Of a DNA stretch of 64,000 nt, positions 23,547 through 35,913 are shown piece after piece. The stretch is from Plasmodium relictum. Its lineage: Eukaryota > Apicomplexa > Aconoidasida > Haemosporida > Plasmodiidae. A model generated the notes under the pieces. It had not been told where the DNA came from. It made no database searches and saw only the letters and a list, made by a program, of their open reading frames with translations. Positions within the stretch are counted from its first letter, which is position 1; each line of letters opens with the position of its first letter. Position numbers and translations under genes: made by a program. The DNA lies in contig NC_041684.1 of the NCBI RefSeq assembly GCF_900005765.1, forward strand, positions 590,889 to 654,888, read 5' to 3'.

Positions 23547-24403
23547 CTAGATATTTTTATCATTTTCAATTTCTTCAGATGATCTAAAATAATATAAAAA
23601 ATATATATATATTTTTCTATTATTTTTTACATTTTTTTTAATACTATTTTTTTTTTTTTATTTTTACAAATCACTGGGAGGATCAACGTAGCTTATTTTT
23701 ACGGTATTTTCTTTCAGAATATTTTGTAAATTTAATCTACAACTTTTTCTCTTTTCATTGTTTATACTAAGTACATTTCCGTCTATTTTTCTAAGTTGTC
23801 ATTATATTTATGGGTTATTTTTGTAAAAGAAATAAAAAAATTATATATTTTTTTATTTTTACAAGAATGTATATATGCTTAGATATATATTCATGAACTT
23901 TTTATTTTCTTAAAAAAGTTGTTTATTTAAAATTTTTAAATATAATTTAAGTAATTTATTTTTATATGAATAAATATATATAAATATAAAAAATATTTAC
24001 TTTTTTGCTTCTTCTTTTTCTCTTTCCTCTTCTGAATTATAATTCTAAAAAAGAAAGAAAAGGAAAAAAAAAAAAAAAGATTGATAAAAAGTTTTCTTTT
24101 TTATGATAATTATTTATCTTTATATATAATTTAAAAACAAAAACCTCATTTAATGTTTTTATTTGGAGCCATCTTTCAAATAAATTTTCGTTGTCCTTTT
24201 GCTAAGAAATAATAAAAGATATTAATGTAATAAAAAAAGATAAATAATTATTAACTATCATTACACACTTTTATCCACTTCACAATGTATTTTTTATTTT
24301 TTATTTTTGAATATTTAAATTTATTATTTCTTCTTTTATCTTTGAAGTGAAGATCCCAAGCTTTATGCTTTATAGCTAAATCCTCATTTATATAATCATC
24401 CAT
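23547..24403 (-). CDS. Small protein of unknown function, five exons
   Basis: Predicted exons: 24269-24403, 24145-24201, 24001-24044, 23668-23790, 23547-23583; 131 aa. The start Met opens MDDYINEDLAIKHKAWDLHF. All introns are GT-AG. The acceptors (TTTCTTAG, TTTTTTAG, CAACTTAG, TTATTTTAG) have pyrimidine tracts, and phases agree at every junction. Exon 2 gives QKDNENLFERWLQIKTLNE, exon 3 a Glu/Lys stretch, exon 4 a conserved-looking segment ending SYVDPPSDL, exon 5 SSEEIENDKNI and stop. The exon 1 donor is the first of three overlapping GTs, chosen because only it keeps the frame. No exon exceeds 135 bases, so simple ORF searches miss the gene. No signal peptide or membrane helix. Family not recognised; Lys/Arg-rich and acidic segments suggest a nuclear or RNP component (inference). 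Confidence 0.72.
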
Positions 24404-25257
24404 TTCTTCTTCTTATTATTATTATATAAAAATTATTTTCTATAAAAGCTATTTTTTTTCATTGAATTAAAATGCACTTAATTCAATAATTATGCAATGT
24501 CATAAAAAAGAAATAATATAATTCTTTGTCTTTTTTTTATAAAATTCCTAATATTTATGTTAGCGTATTTATTAAAATGATTTTCTTTTATATAAATAGA
24601 ATAAAATATACAATAAAAAAATAATATATTTATACAAAATATTTCTTTTATAAAATTTTGTCATTTTTAAGCACTTTTTTTTTTTTTTTTTCTTCCAATA
24701 GTACTTGATCTAATTTATATAAATGAGAATACAAAAAAAAAAAAAAAAAGAAAACAGTTCTATTTTAAAACATAAAGGGTTATTATTTTTTTTAAAGAAA
24801 AAAATGAATTATTATTAAAAAGTACACTTATTTTAAGTAGTATTTTAATAACGACTAATTCTACTCTAAAAAATGCGACAATTTTTTTTGAAAAAATTAT
24901 ATATTTTTAATAAGGAAAAAAAAACACAAAAATTGTAAATTTTTTTATAAAATTTTAAAAATTAATATGTAAAAAAATTTATAATAAATCTATTTGTCTT
25001 TTATTTTTTTTTTATTTTTAATGAATGTATTTTTTGTTTTAAAAATACCTTTTTTTCTATATGAAAGGTTTTTTAATTATTATTTTTTTTACTATAAACT
25101 TAAAAATTATATAGTTATTTTTTTTTTTTTCTAGTATTTAATAAAAAAAAAATTAATTTTTTATTTAATTTTTCCTTTTTGTTTTAAAGAAAATTAATAA
25201 GGATTCTAAGGAAGTAGTTAAAATTAATTTTATTTATAATAAAAAAAAAATAATAAA
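24404..25257. other. Divergent promoter region
   Basis: 850 bases between a minus-strand small gene and the plus-strand ORC-like gene. Poly-A/T only; both start regions must be here. Confidence 0.65.
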
Positions 25258-27357
25258 ATGATTTTAAAAAATGTAGAATCATTAAGGAAAAATAATTTCA
25301 TGTTAAATCATAAGTATTTTGAAAAATTTAAATTTAGTACTAAAATATTAGAAAATAATATAAGAAAGAATAAAAGTTTTGAAGAAAAGTGGAAATATAT
25401 TATAAGAAATGATTATATCAATAAAATAACGCATATTTTTGAAAATAATAATAAAAATGATATGACTAAAAAGAATAATTGTTGCCATTTTATAATTGGA
25501 GCAGAAGGATTAGGCAAAAAATTTTTCATTGAAAAATCAAGAGAGAATTTTTTGAATAATAAAAATGAAAAAAAAAAAAAATATATATTTTTTGAGTATG
25601 ATTTTAAATTAATAAATGACATTTCTTTTAATCTTAAATTACATTCACTAGAATCGTCTTTAAGATATAAATTATTAAAAGAAGTAAACAATGATATTGA
25701 AAACAAAAAAATACAGTTAAAGGATTTATACCATTATCTAGTGGATAAAGAAGATCACGTTCTTTTATCTAAAATGAATTCATTTTTTAAATATATTATC
25801 AATAATCCTCAAATGTTTGACTATTTGAATGATCAAGATAGGGAAAAAATACAAAATTTTTCTATTTTATTAGAAAAAGGTAAATTTTTTTTTGAAGATT
25901 GGAATTCTTTTGTAAAAATACTCTTACGAAAATTAAATGTAAAATGTTTTTGCAGTTATTTGAACGAATTCAGTGCTTCCTTATATTTTTTTAAAATGAT
26001 TGCTGAATATGAAGAACATGATTATTATCTTAATAATTCTAGAAATATTATGACTAACTATTCTAATGGATTATATATTTATAAATATTTTTTATCAATT
26101 TTAAAATTTTTGGAAATGAGACATTCTTATAATTTTTATTTTATTTTTATTAATTTTCATTTATCTTTATTATGTAGTCAGCCAGTAAGAAGTTTTAACT
26201 TCTTTATCAATTTTTTAAATGAAAATATACAGAAAATGTATAATATACCAGTGATAATTCATTCTATAAAAAATTTAGAAATAATGAAATTTATATTTAT
26301 TTACAATAGTATAATAATGAATTTATTTCTTGAAAAAAAGGGAAAAATAAATAATAATAATTTTTATTATATGAATAATGACATGAATATAAATGAAAAT
26401 GAAAGTAGTTCTTTTAGTAAAACAACCAGCAATATTTCACTACATAAAATGGATGATTTTATTAAAAAAAAAATTGAATATACAAGGAAATGTGAACAAA
26501 AAATACAAGATAAAAATAAAAATAAAGAAAAAATAAATTATAATTATTATAATTATTTAAATAAAGATGAATTAGAAAACTATGAATTAATAAAAAGTAA
26601 TTTAGTAGAGATAAACGATTTTTCCTATGATATGATTAAGTGTATAATGGTTCCTAATTTTACAAAAAATGAAGAAATTAGCAAATGTATTTATAATATT
26701 ATAGGAGGAAATATAAATTTAATTAAAATGATTTGCAAAGGATTATATAAATTGAATGAGGAGTATAATGAATCAAAAATAATTAATGAAATTGAAAATG
26801 AAAAAAAAAAAAATATTACTTATGATATTGATGAAGAAGCATTAGATCATAAAAATTCAATAGAAGAAATTGTTCAATATAAAAAATTAGAAAAGGAAAA
26901 ATTATTTTTAAAAAATATTTCTCAAAATGTTTTACATACTTTCATTTTAGATTTCGAACATAAAATAATAAATTTTTTTAGTTTACCTAATATAGAAGAC
27001 ATGAAATTGGATAATATAAAAGAGAAGAGAAAAGGATTAACTTGTGTAGAATTTTACTTCACTATTTTTGAAGTTATTAGATATTTTTTAAAAAAGCAAA
27101 AAGTGTTTTGTAAGAATATTATAAACTTGAATAATCCTATACTTTTAGGTTTAATAGATGTCAATATAATACATTATAATTATGAGAATAAATATTTAGA
27201 ATTAACCAACAAATTCTATGAAGTACTATTATTAAACTATATTGATTTAAAGTATAAACAATTCCCAATGAAATTTAAAGCAAAATATAATATTAATTAT
27301 GTTTTAAATTATAAAGTTATTGAACAAGAATATAAATTATTAGAATCACAAGCATAA
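25258..27357 (+). CDS. Divergent AAA+ ATPase, origin recognition complex subunit-like (ORC4-like)
   Basis: Single exon, 699 aa. Residues ~75-100 have a P-loop-like FIIGAEGLGKKFFIEKS in the place where ORC4 has IIGPRGSGKT; the residue after the Lys is Lys, not Ser/Thr. A hydrophobic strand (YNFYFIFINFHLSL) followed by a strand and helix (IPVIIHSIKNLEIMKF) sits where Walker B and sensor 1 would be, but without a clear DE pair. The C-terminal ~150 residues read as a winged-helix-like region (GLTCVEFYFTIFEVIRYFL, then LLGLIDVNII). The overall order resembles ORC4, which loads MCM at replication origins, but the ATPase looks degenerate. Middle regions are Asn/Lys-rich. It could equally be another ORC/Cdc6-type or STAND-like ATPase. 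Confidence 0.45.
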   Translation: MILKNVESLRKNNFMLNHKYFEKFKFSTKILENNIRKNKSFEEKWKYIIRNDYINKITHIFENNNKNDMTKKNNCCHFIIGAEGLGKKFFIEKSRENFLNNKNEKKKKYIFFEYDFKLINDISFNLKLHSLESSLRYKLLKEVNNDIENKKIQLKDLYHYLVDKEDHVLLSKMNSFFKYIINNPQMFDYLNDQDREKIQNFSILLEKGKFFFEDWNSFVKILLRKLNVKCFCSYLNEFSASLYFFKMIAEYEEHDYYLNNSRNIMTNYSNGLYIYKYFLSILKFLEMRHSYNFYFIFINFHLSLLCSQPVRSFNFFINFLNENIQKMYNIPVIIHSIKNLEIMKFIFIYNSIIMNLFLEKKGKINNNNFYYMNNDMNINENESSSFSKTTSNISLHKMDDFIKKKIEYTRKCEQKIQDKNKNKEKINYNYYNYLNKDELENYELIKSNLVEINDFSYDMIKCIMVPNFTKNEEISKCIYNIIGGNINLIKMICKGLYKLNEEYNESKIINEIENEKKKNITYDIDEEALDHKNSIEEIVQYKKLEKEKLFLKNISQNVLHTFILDFEHKIINFFSLPNIEDMKLDNIKEKRKGLTCVEFYFTIFEVIRYFLKKQKVFCKNIINLNNPILLGLIDVNIIHYNYENKYLELTNKFYEVLLLNYIDLKYKQFPMKFKAKYNINYVLNYKVIEQEYKLLESQA

Positions 27358-27947
27358 TTCTTTATTATAAAATGGAAGCAAAATACTAATTAAGCATTTT
27401 TATTTTATTATTTTATATTACTTTATTTTATTTAATTTTTTTTTTTTAAATATACATTTATATTATTATAATAAAACATTTTTATTACTTCATAGTACTT
27501 TATTGTTATTTATTATCAATTGTTCTTTTGAATCTCCACATTTATATTATTAAAATTATTTTTTTAAAGTTCTTTATAATATTTCACACTTTTTAACAAA
27601 AATTTTTAAATATTTATCATCTTTTAAAAAAAAAATTAATGCATTTTTTTTTTCTGATATTTCACTTCCATAAAAATATAATTTTGATTAATATACTTGA
27701 TTTTTTTATTTTTTAGTGGACAATGAATAATTTTTTTTACAATCTTGTCCTATTAAGAAAATATATTCTCATATATAAAAGGAATAAAAAAAAAATTTTA
27801 AATACAAAAACTTAATATAAAAAAAAAAAAAAAAAATAAACTATGATTTTTTCAAAATTGTTTTTTTATTTTTAATAAAATATATAAATACAATTTTCTA
27901 TATGATGTTTTTTAATGAAATGAATAAAACTAATTTTTTTATATAAC
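27358..27947. other. Convergent intergenic spacer
   Basis: 590 bases of A+T-rich 3' flank between the ORC-like gene and PIG-A. No feature seen. Confidence 0.7.
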
Positions 27948-29396
27948 CTATTCTTCTATTAAATGTGGAAAGCTAACTACCTCTTCAATATCTTCTCTGT
28001 ATAATGTCAAATATAAAATATTTATATACGTATGTAATAGATATTTAAAAAAAAAAATTTTATACAACATTAAAAATATATATATATATATATATATATA
28101 TTTTATTTTTATGCTCTATAATCTTACTTTGGTTTAATCCATTCTAATATTTGGCAATATAAATGACTTATAATAATTATAAAAATATAAATTTTACCTA
28201 ATATATAAAAAAAAAAAATAATAATAAAATGTAAATTAAATTAATAAAATTAATAGAATTGCTTTATTTTTATTTTTTTGTTCTGAATTTATTACTAAAC
28301 ACCCTGCTAATGCCGTATATTTTTCGTATTCTATTAAAAAGGGTTGGACTTGGATAAGATAAAACTTTCATATAAACTTTTTCCTAAAATTATACAAAAA
28401 ATTGATTGGATTAAATTAAATTATATTGCTTATAATTAAAATATATTAATTTTTAATATAGAAATTTTTTATCCTATATTTTTTTTTAATTCTCATATAT
28501 ACTGTTTTTTCAGCAACTTTTTCCCATGAATACATTTTAGTTAACTGAAAAAAAAAAAAAAGTGTACATATATTAAATTAATATTTTTAAGGTTGAAAAA
28601 AAAATAAATAACTTATTTACCCTTTCATGAAATGAATTAGAATCAATAGTTTGAACAATTTCTAAAGCATTATCTACAGCTTTACATAAATCAATATGAT
28701 TAGGTTTTGATAAAATCATCATATCTTGAGGTAAAACCTCAGAAATTCCTCCTACATCAGTTGAAATGACTAGCAATCCACAGCTAGCAGCTTCAATTAT
28801 AGCTATACAAAAAGCTTCGGTCAAAGAAGTATTCAAAAATATATGGCCTGTTTGTAAAATGTTTTTAACATTTTCATGTTTTATTTTCCCTAATAATACA
28901 ACAGAATTATGTAAATGATATTTTTCTCTCATTTCTTCTAAAAGTACTCTCTTAGGACCGTCACCACCTATTATAAATTTTATAAATGGATATTTTTTGC
29001 ACACTGGTGGAATAACTTTCACAATTAAATCAATGCCTTTTCTATATGTTAATCTACTGATAACTATAATATTTATTCTTGGAAATTTAGGTCTTTTACT
29101 TATACAAGGAACAAACTTTTTTGTATCAAGAGCATTACCAATTACTGAAGTGTTATAAGGATTTATTTCTGTTCTTAAAACCAGGTTCTCACGATTTGTG
29201 TGTGATACACATATAGAATGATCAACATCCATAATACAATACTTTAACAATTTATTTACATGAATACATCCTTTATCTGAAAAGCTATATAAAGAATGAT
29301 CAGTGTATATAGTTTTTATACCTAAAGATTTGGCATGCAAAATAAATTCATGAGCTAATGGTGATGTTGCCTATCAAAAAAAAAAAAAAAAGATTA

Positions 29397-29446
<50 letters not shown>

Positions 29447-30155
29447 AATATAAAAATTGATTACTACTAAAAAAAAATAAAAATAAAAATATAACTTGAT
29501 GCCCATGAACTATATCAACTTTTTCTCTGTATAAAATATTTCTACATAATGGCAATGTTCCTATAATATTTGGAAAAGTTACAATATCTAAAAATGGATA
29601 AAATGGTAAATAATACACTTTAATTCCATTCCCCATCCATCTCACCCCAGTTCTATTATTATAGCAATGAGTTACTACTATTACTTTAAAACCTATAAAA
29701 TTTAAAAATGAAATGTATAAACATTTTATAATTTTTTAATGAATATTATATTTTATATTTATTTAATTTTATATACTTTTATTTTTATTCACATATATAT
29801 ATATATATATATATATTTTTTTTATTAATATATAATTATATTTCCTTCAAATTCGATAAATATAATGTCTTTTCTAAATTTAGGAATAGATCTTTTATAT
29901 AATTAAATATTTTTATTTTTTTATTTATATTTATGGTATACTTGAGATTTTTTTTTTTTTTTTTCTATATATTTTAATATGACCTTTTCTTATTAAATGC
30001 TTAGATAATTCAAATATATGCATTTCTATTCCTCCTAAATTTGGATAAAAAAAATCACTTACCATACATATACAACATTTTCTTTCTTTTTTATAAATAA
30101 GTTCCTTTTCATTTTTATTTTTAGATATATTACTTTCTTTATTTTTACATTTCAT
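27948..30155 (-). CDS. PIGA: PIG-A, catalytic subunit of GPI N-acetylglucosaminyltransferase
   Basis: Seven predicted exons: 29984-30155, 29496-29692, 28621-29370, 28503-28544, 28296-28383, 28128-28197, 27948-27996; 455 aa. It transfers GlcNAc from UDP-GlcNAc to phosphatidylinositol on the cytosolic ER face, the first step of GPI anchor synthesis. Signatures in order: [90 protein letters not shown] and VGGISEVLP (GT4 glycosyltransferase). Exons 4-5 join as [15 protein letters not shown], the usual PIG-A sequence. Exon 6 supplies the C-terminal membrane helix ([14 protein letters not shown]), and exon 7 ends HLIEE. The exon 1 donor, GTCATA, is unusual but forced by the protein match. GPI anchors hold many Plasmodium surface antigens. 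Confidence 0.95.
29399..29443. repeat. AT microsatellite in PIG-A intron 2
   Basis: A (TA)n tract of about 42 bases between exons 2 and 3. A second shorter (AT)n lies in intron 1 near 29790-29815. Confidence 0.85.
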
Positions 30156-31223
30156 AATTTACATATTCTTATAAATATACATATTTTAATTTTGTTATAA
30201 TTAATGATTCTTAGTATTTTCAAAAAAATTTATTTTTTCCATTGAAGAGACAAAAAAATATGAAAAAAAAAGTTTTACTTAAAATGTAAGTATTCGAAAT
30301 AAAAAACTTAGCGTAAATCTGCAAATTTTTTAACTTTTTTTTAATGTTAATTTATAATTAATTTCATATATATATATATATTTTTTATATTTTTAAATAG
30401 GCATTTTTTAAATGATCTATATTGTATTAATGAAATTACGGGAAATTTCAAACTTTTTTTTATTTTATTTATTATAAAAAGAAAATTAAAAAAAAAAATT
30501 AGCTATACTCTGCTAGTTTTAATGGGAATATTACTATAAATCAATACACCCTTTATTTAGAAAGCATTATTAAAATATATTTAAAAAAATATTCTCTAAA
30601 CAATAATCAAACGTGTTATTCATGTATTTTAAAAAAAAAGAAAAAAAAAAAGTATATATTATTAATAAAAAAAAAAAAAAACAATAATAAAAATAAAAAA
30701 AAAAAAATTTATGGTAATTTCCATGAAAATAGCATATACAATTTTCATATTTTTGTCTTGTTTTAAAAACTTATATATTAAAAATAGAATTTTAAAATAC
30801 ATATGATACTTTTAAATGAAATATTGAATATTTTTTTCCCAAAAAAAAGTTTAAAAAAAACAAAATAGAATTTTTTTTTTTAAAAAATATGTAAATAAAA
30901 CAAAAAAAAAAAAAAAAAAAAAAGTAAAATTAATGACAATAATAGTGTAATAACAATAACATTTAGAAATAAGTTATGTACAATAATTAAATAAAAAAAA
31001 TATAATATAAATAATAGAAAAAATTATAACAAATTAATATTTGTTTGGTATTACATATAAAATAACATTAAATTTATACAATCATTCTTATTTTCTTTTC
31101 TTTTATTTCGTATGTAATAAAAATAGAAAAAAAAAAAAAAATTTTTCTTTGTTTAAAAATAGTGAGAATATAAAATTTGTTGTAAGCGAACATATTTATA
31201 TTAATTTGAAAAATGCATATTTT
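30156..31223. other. Spacer between derlin and PIG-A genes
   Basis: 1.07 kb: promoter side of PIG-A and 3' side of the derlin gene. Homopolymer rich; no exon found. Confidence 0.65.
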
Positions 31224-32208
31224 TTAACTTTCATTTAGTCTAACACCTCTACCAATAAAAACTCTTCTGTTTGTACTAGAATTATTTATATTTCTTTGAT
31301 TATTTATATTACTATACCCATAGCTTGAAAAACTGCTTCTTATTCCATTATTTAAACGAAATTCTTGTAACTTAAGCATGATCTTATCAAAAATTTGAGG
31401 TGTTTTTTCTAATATATTTGGTCCACCTAAAAAAAAAAAAAATAAAGAAATTTTAAAAAAATAAAATAAGATAAAGAAATACAATATATTTTTAAAAAAT
31501 ATATTTTATGTAATAATACCTTCTCTTGGTAATATTTCTCTAAAAAAGTAGTAGATATGTCCAGACAACAATCCCATAATATCTACCCATAGAGATTGCC
31601 CCATTATTAAATGAAGAAAAATTAAAGCAAATGGTAATTGATAACCCTTAACAGTAAAAAAATAAATAGACACTTGACTCCACGCCTCTCTTCTAGACCA
31701 ATAATATATTATCGCAAATAAAAGAGAATTTCCCAAAAATGGATATCCTATAAAATTAATATAAGAAATATATATTTTTTAATGATATAAAATTTATATT
31801 AATTTACATATATATAAACATATTTTTTTTTTTTGAAGTTTCTTAAATACCTCTGGGCCAATAAAATAATATACTTATGCATGATAAGAAAATACATTGA
31901 ATAGTAATAAAATATAAATATGATCCAGGAGAAGTAAAAACTGTATTTTTCTCTAAAGATGATGAAAATTGAGATAATAAAGACATATAAAATACCCAAG
32001 CAAGAGAGAATTTACCAACAAACAAAAAATTCAAAAATATTCTCCATATTTGATAATTATTGTATATTAAATTCCAATCCAATATAAAATATATAACATT
32101 TAATAGATTACATGATATTAATAAAGTTACTAAAAAAATTAAAGTTATCAAATATTTTGTCACATGTGGTAAGTTATTATACCACACTTCTGGACCTGAT
32201 ATTTCCAT
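31224..32208 (-). CDS. DER1-like protein (derlin)
   Basis: Three exons: 31851-32208, 31520-31747, 31224-31426; 262 aa, the usual derlin length. Starts MEISGPEVWYNNLPHVTKY. It has several membrane helices and the rhomboid-pseudoprotease features of derlins: WNLIYNNYQIWRIFLNF with the conserved WR, a Gly-x-Leu-Pro segment (KGYQLPFALIFLHLIMG), and SLWVDIMGLLSGHIYYFF ending GH-YYF. Introns are GT-AG with consistent phase (EGGPNI and RGYPFLG at the joins). Derlins act in ER-associated degradation by moving misfolded proteins to the cytosol with p97/Cdc48. The short N-terminus without a transit extension suggests the ER member rather than the apicoplast (symbiont-derived) paralogue. The C-terminus is polar and Asn/Ser/Arg-rich. 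Confidence 0.93.
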
Positions 32209-33628
32209 TATTTTCTAAAATATATATTTATATATATAAACATAAAAAAAAAAAAAATTAATGTATAGTACAAAATTTCAATAAAAAAAAGTAAAAAAAA
32301 AAAAAAATAAAAAAGAATAATTATTTGTTTATTTTCTTTATACAAGCATTTGAGATTTTCTTGTGTATACATACATAAAATTAAAGCTTTATAATTAATA
32401 TTCAGTATTTTTTATTTTTCTAATAATACACAACAATATAATATTGAATATGAGCTTATTCTTTTTAATTCCACCTATATATATAAAAAAAAATTTCCTG
32501 TTACTGGTTCTCACATTAATATTTTCAAAAAGGAAAAAAAAAATAATATATAGTAACTAAAAAAATATTTTAATTCATGAGGAAATTTTTCATATTTTTT
32601 TAATATATGTAATCCTATTTTTTTTATTTATTTTTTAATATAAGCTTTTGATTTTTTTTCTTTTTTTTTTTTTTTTTTTTTGAAACACAATTGAATATAC
32701 TCAATTTTATTACATTATTTATTCATTTGTTAATTTATGTGCTTTTTTTTTTTTTTTTTTTCATTGGATTAAATAGATAATTTTTCAAACTTTTTTTTTT
32801 GTATTATTAGATTCTACTTTAATTTTTATTTTTTTTTATTTTAAAATATGTAATAAAAAATTATTATTATAAATAAAAGAAAAAGTACTAATATTTAATT
32901 ATATAGTTTGGAAATGTAATTTTCTTTTTATTTTTATTTCTAGTAATAAATATCTGATTTTAAAGGAAATTACAAAAAAGTTTAAGTATTTAAAAAAAAA
33001 AAAAAAAACAGAATAAAAAGAAATAATATAAAAAAAAAGTAGAAGAATTTTTTTTTTCTTTCTTGTTTTTTAAAAATATGGAATAAAAAAAATAAAAATG
33101 TTTTAAATATAATGATATTATTAAAATAATAATGACTATAGGACAATTATAATTGAATATAGTAAGAAATAAAAAGAATATCTTTTAACTGATTTATTTA
33201 TATATGTTTATATTGAATATAATAAAATTTGAGAAAATAATTTTTATATTTGCATGAATATATTTTTATAATTTTTACTAAAGAATATATGTTAATTTTT
33301 TTTTTTTTTTTTTTTTTTTTGTCTTATGTTTAGCTAACGTGCAGACATTTTCTAAAATGACATATAGGAATTTTTTTTTTGAAATTTAATTTTTTGTGTG
33401 TTTTTTATATAATATATTTACATAAATATTTATATATATAGACAGACAGTTATTAAAAGTTGTAAATACCTATATTTAGTATTTCTTTGATTAATATTTT
33501 TTTTTAATTTCATTAATTAAAAATATATATATATACTGTGTATATATTTTACTATTTAAAATTATATTATCATGCGACAAAATTGAAATAAGCTATTAAA
33601 TAAGATTCTTTTTAGTTGAGAGAAATAA

Positions 33629-33663
<35 letters not shown>

Positions 33664-33698
33664 ATCTATAATATAAATGTTTCAAAATATTTCATAAA
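32209..33698. other. Divergent intergenic region
   Basis: 1.5 kb holding promoters of the derlin and RMND1-like genes. Very long poly-T runs (32660-32685, 33298-33320) and an (AT)n at 33635-33660. Nothing else supported. Confidence 0.65.
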
Positions 33699-34721
33699 AT
33701 GTTAAGTTGTAAAAAAAATTTTTTGGAAAAAAATTTTTTGAAATATTTAAGTTTTCGGTATAGTATAAAGAGCTTTCATGCAAGTAATAAAAAATCAACT
33801 AATAAAATATACACACAAAAAAAAATAATTAAAAGGGAGAGATTATTAGGTAATATAAAACCATTTTTAAATGAAAAATATGATAAACCAGAACCAACGG
33901 TAATAGCTTATTATCTAAATAATTCATTAAATTTAAATATTTTGAAAAATGCTTATGAAAGTATTGGCTCAAAGGTCTTATATAAAGAGCCTTATTTATA
34001 TGTTGAAAGCTGTGAATACTTTGAACAACAAAATAGTTCAGCCGTTTTTTTTAAGAATGGTTGCATTGTAATTTGGAATATGAATAAAAAAAATATAAAA
34101 AGATTTTTAAATTTTTGCAAAAACTATTTAAAGTTAAATGATAACATAGAAACATATGATTTTGAAGAATTAGAAGTACAAAATGTGAATAATAAAAGTT
34201 ATGTAAATAATTCTATCATTTATTTAACTATGAACAGTTATAGAACAACTGATAAAATTTCTTTTTCATTTGGTCTTTTAAGTGCTGTTAGGTTAAATAA
34301 TCTAGAAAAAAAAATTGAAAATAAATTATTATTAGAAAATAATAATATAGATATTTTAAAAAAAAAAATTAAATCAAGTAACTTAGATTTATTATCAAAA
34401 CAATTATTCTCTTCAAAAATTACTTTACATAATTTAAGATATGAGTTAAATATTGAACAAGATATCCTAGATGTACCAGAAGCTTTATGGGAGTTAGAAT
34501 ATCAGAAAAAACTATTTTTAAATATTTTAAATATATTTGATATAAAACAGAGAGTTGATTTATTAAATCACAGATTAGGATGGACTTTTGATTATTTAAA
34601 TTCGTTCCTAGATTATGTAAACCAAAAACATTCTTCAAGATTAGAAAGAATTATTATAATAATCATCGGCTTAGAGTTAATATTAGGTATTATGCAAATG
34701 ATTAAAACATTTGAGGTGTAA
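33699..34721 (+). CDS. RMND1/Rmd1/Sif2-family (DUF155) mitochondrial inner-membrane protein
   Basis: Single exon, 340 aa. The basic N-terminus (LSCKKNFLEKNFLKYLSFRY) looks like a mitochondrial leader. From about residue 65 it follows the DUF155 pattern. VIAYYLNNSLNLNILKNAYE corresponds to the opening strand and helix. Around residue 255 it reads LDVPEALWELEYQKKLFLN, the position of the family's TP-x-x-W-E signature, then IKQRVDLLNHRLGWTFDYL. Near the end HSSRLERIIIIIIGLELILG is the typical His-Ser plus single C-terminal membrane helix. In yeast and human this family supports mitochondrial translation by anchoring ribosomes at the inner membrane. The same role here is inferred. Confidence 0.82.
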   Translation: MLSCKKNFLEKNFLKYLSFRYSIKSFHASNKKSTNKIYTQKKIIKRERLLGNIKPFLNEKYDKPEPTVIAYYLNNSLNLNILKNAYESIGSKVLYKEPYLYVESCEYFEQQNSSAVFFKNGCIVIWNMNKKNIKRFLNFCKNYLKLNDNIETYDFEELEVQNVNNKSYVNNSIIYLTMNSYRTTDKISFSFGLLSAVRLNNLEKKIENKLLLENNNIDILKKKIKSSNLDLLSKQLFSSKITLHNLRYELNIEQDILDVPEALWELEYQKKLFLNILNIFDIKQRVDLLNHRLGWTFDYLNSFLDYVNQKHSSRLERIIIIIIGLELILGIMQMIKTFEV

Positions 34722-35263
34722 TTTACAAAAAAAAAAAAAAATATATAAATAAAATAAAATTTAATAAAATAAAACAAAAAATTAAAATACTTCAAATAAA
34801 AAACAAAAAGATAAATAAAAAAAAAAAAATAATAAAATAAAGTAAAAGAGAAAGTATATTTATTACTGTACTTAAATTATTTAAATGTTAAAACATTCTT
34901 TATTATTACTATTATAAAAATGTTATATTTTATAAATTCGTATTTTTGGTAATTATAATTTCCAACACAATTTAAATGCATATGTAAGTACTCTTACATA
35001 AAGTAAAAATTATTTTAGCCTATTATATTTTAATTAGAATTCATACGTATCTCTATTATTTTATGTTTCTCTTTGAACTCTTGAATTTTTTTTTTTCTTC
35101 ATTTCCTTATTACTAAAAGTATAATGATTCTACCATATTTATTTTTTTTTAAATAAATACTTGTATTTTTATTTAATTATATTTAGTTCATTTATCAATT
35201 ATTTATTTATTTATTTTATTAGATTTGAATATGCTTTTGTTTTATTATTTTTAACTTTTATTT
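34722..35263. other. Convergent intergenic spacer
   Basis: 540 bases of 3' flank for both neighbours; no feature recognised. Confidence 0.7.
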
Positions 35264-35641
35264 TTAATTTTTTGAATATTGAAAATTATATGTTAAATCC
35301 CATGAGGGTAAAATTGTATTAATTGAACAATCATCAGGCAAATAAGGAGGAAGCCCAGTAGGATATTTTATATTTCTATGAGAGTGATAATTATCTATAT
35401 CTTTTTGTTGAATTACTGATTCATCATATAAAAAATCAGTATTTTTTTTTTTATATATAGATTTCAGTACATATTCCTTTATAGCTAGGTTTACACTTTC
35501 TTCATCAATTATTAATAATTCATTATAAGTCTCTTTTTTATTTATATTTTCACTTAAAAGACGTTCATTACTTGCATTATTATTATTAACATTAGTATTA
35601 GTATTATTATTATTATTATTATCATTATTATTATTATTGTT

Positions 35642-35676
<35 letters not shown>

Positions 35677-35743
35677 TATTAACATTAGTATTATTATTAT
35701 TATCATTATTATTGTTATTATCATTATTATTATTATTAACATT

Positions 35744-35796
<53 letters not shown>

Positions 35797-35833
35797 CATT
35801 AGTATTATTATTATTATTATTATTATTCACATT

Positions 35834-35913
<80 letters not shown>

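Noticed and set aside
31041-31238. Plus-strand 65-codon frame overlapping the derlin 3' end
   Set aside because: Homopolymer-derived and overlapping a well supported gene end; no family.
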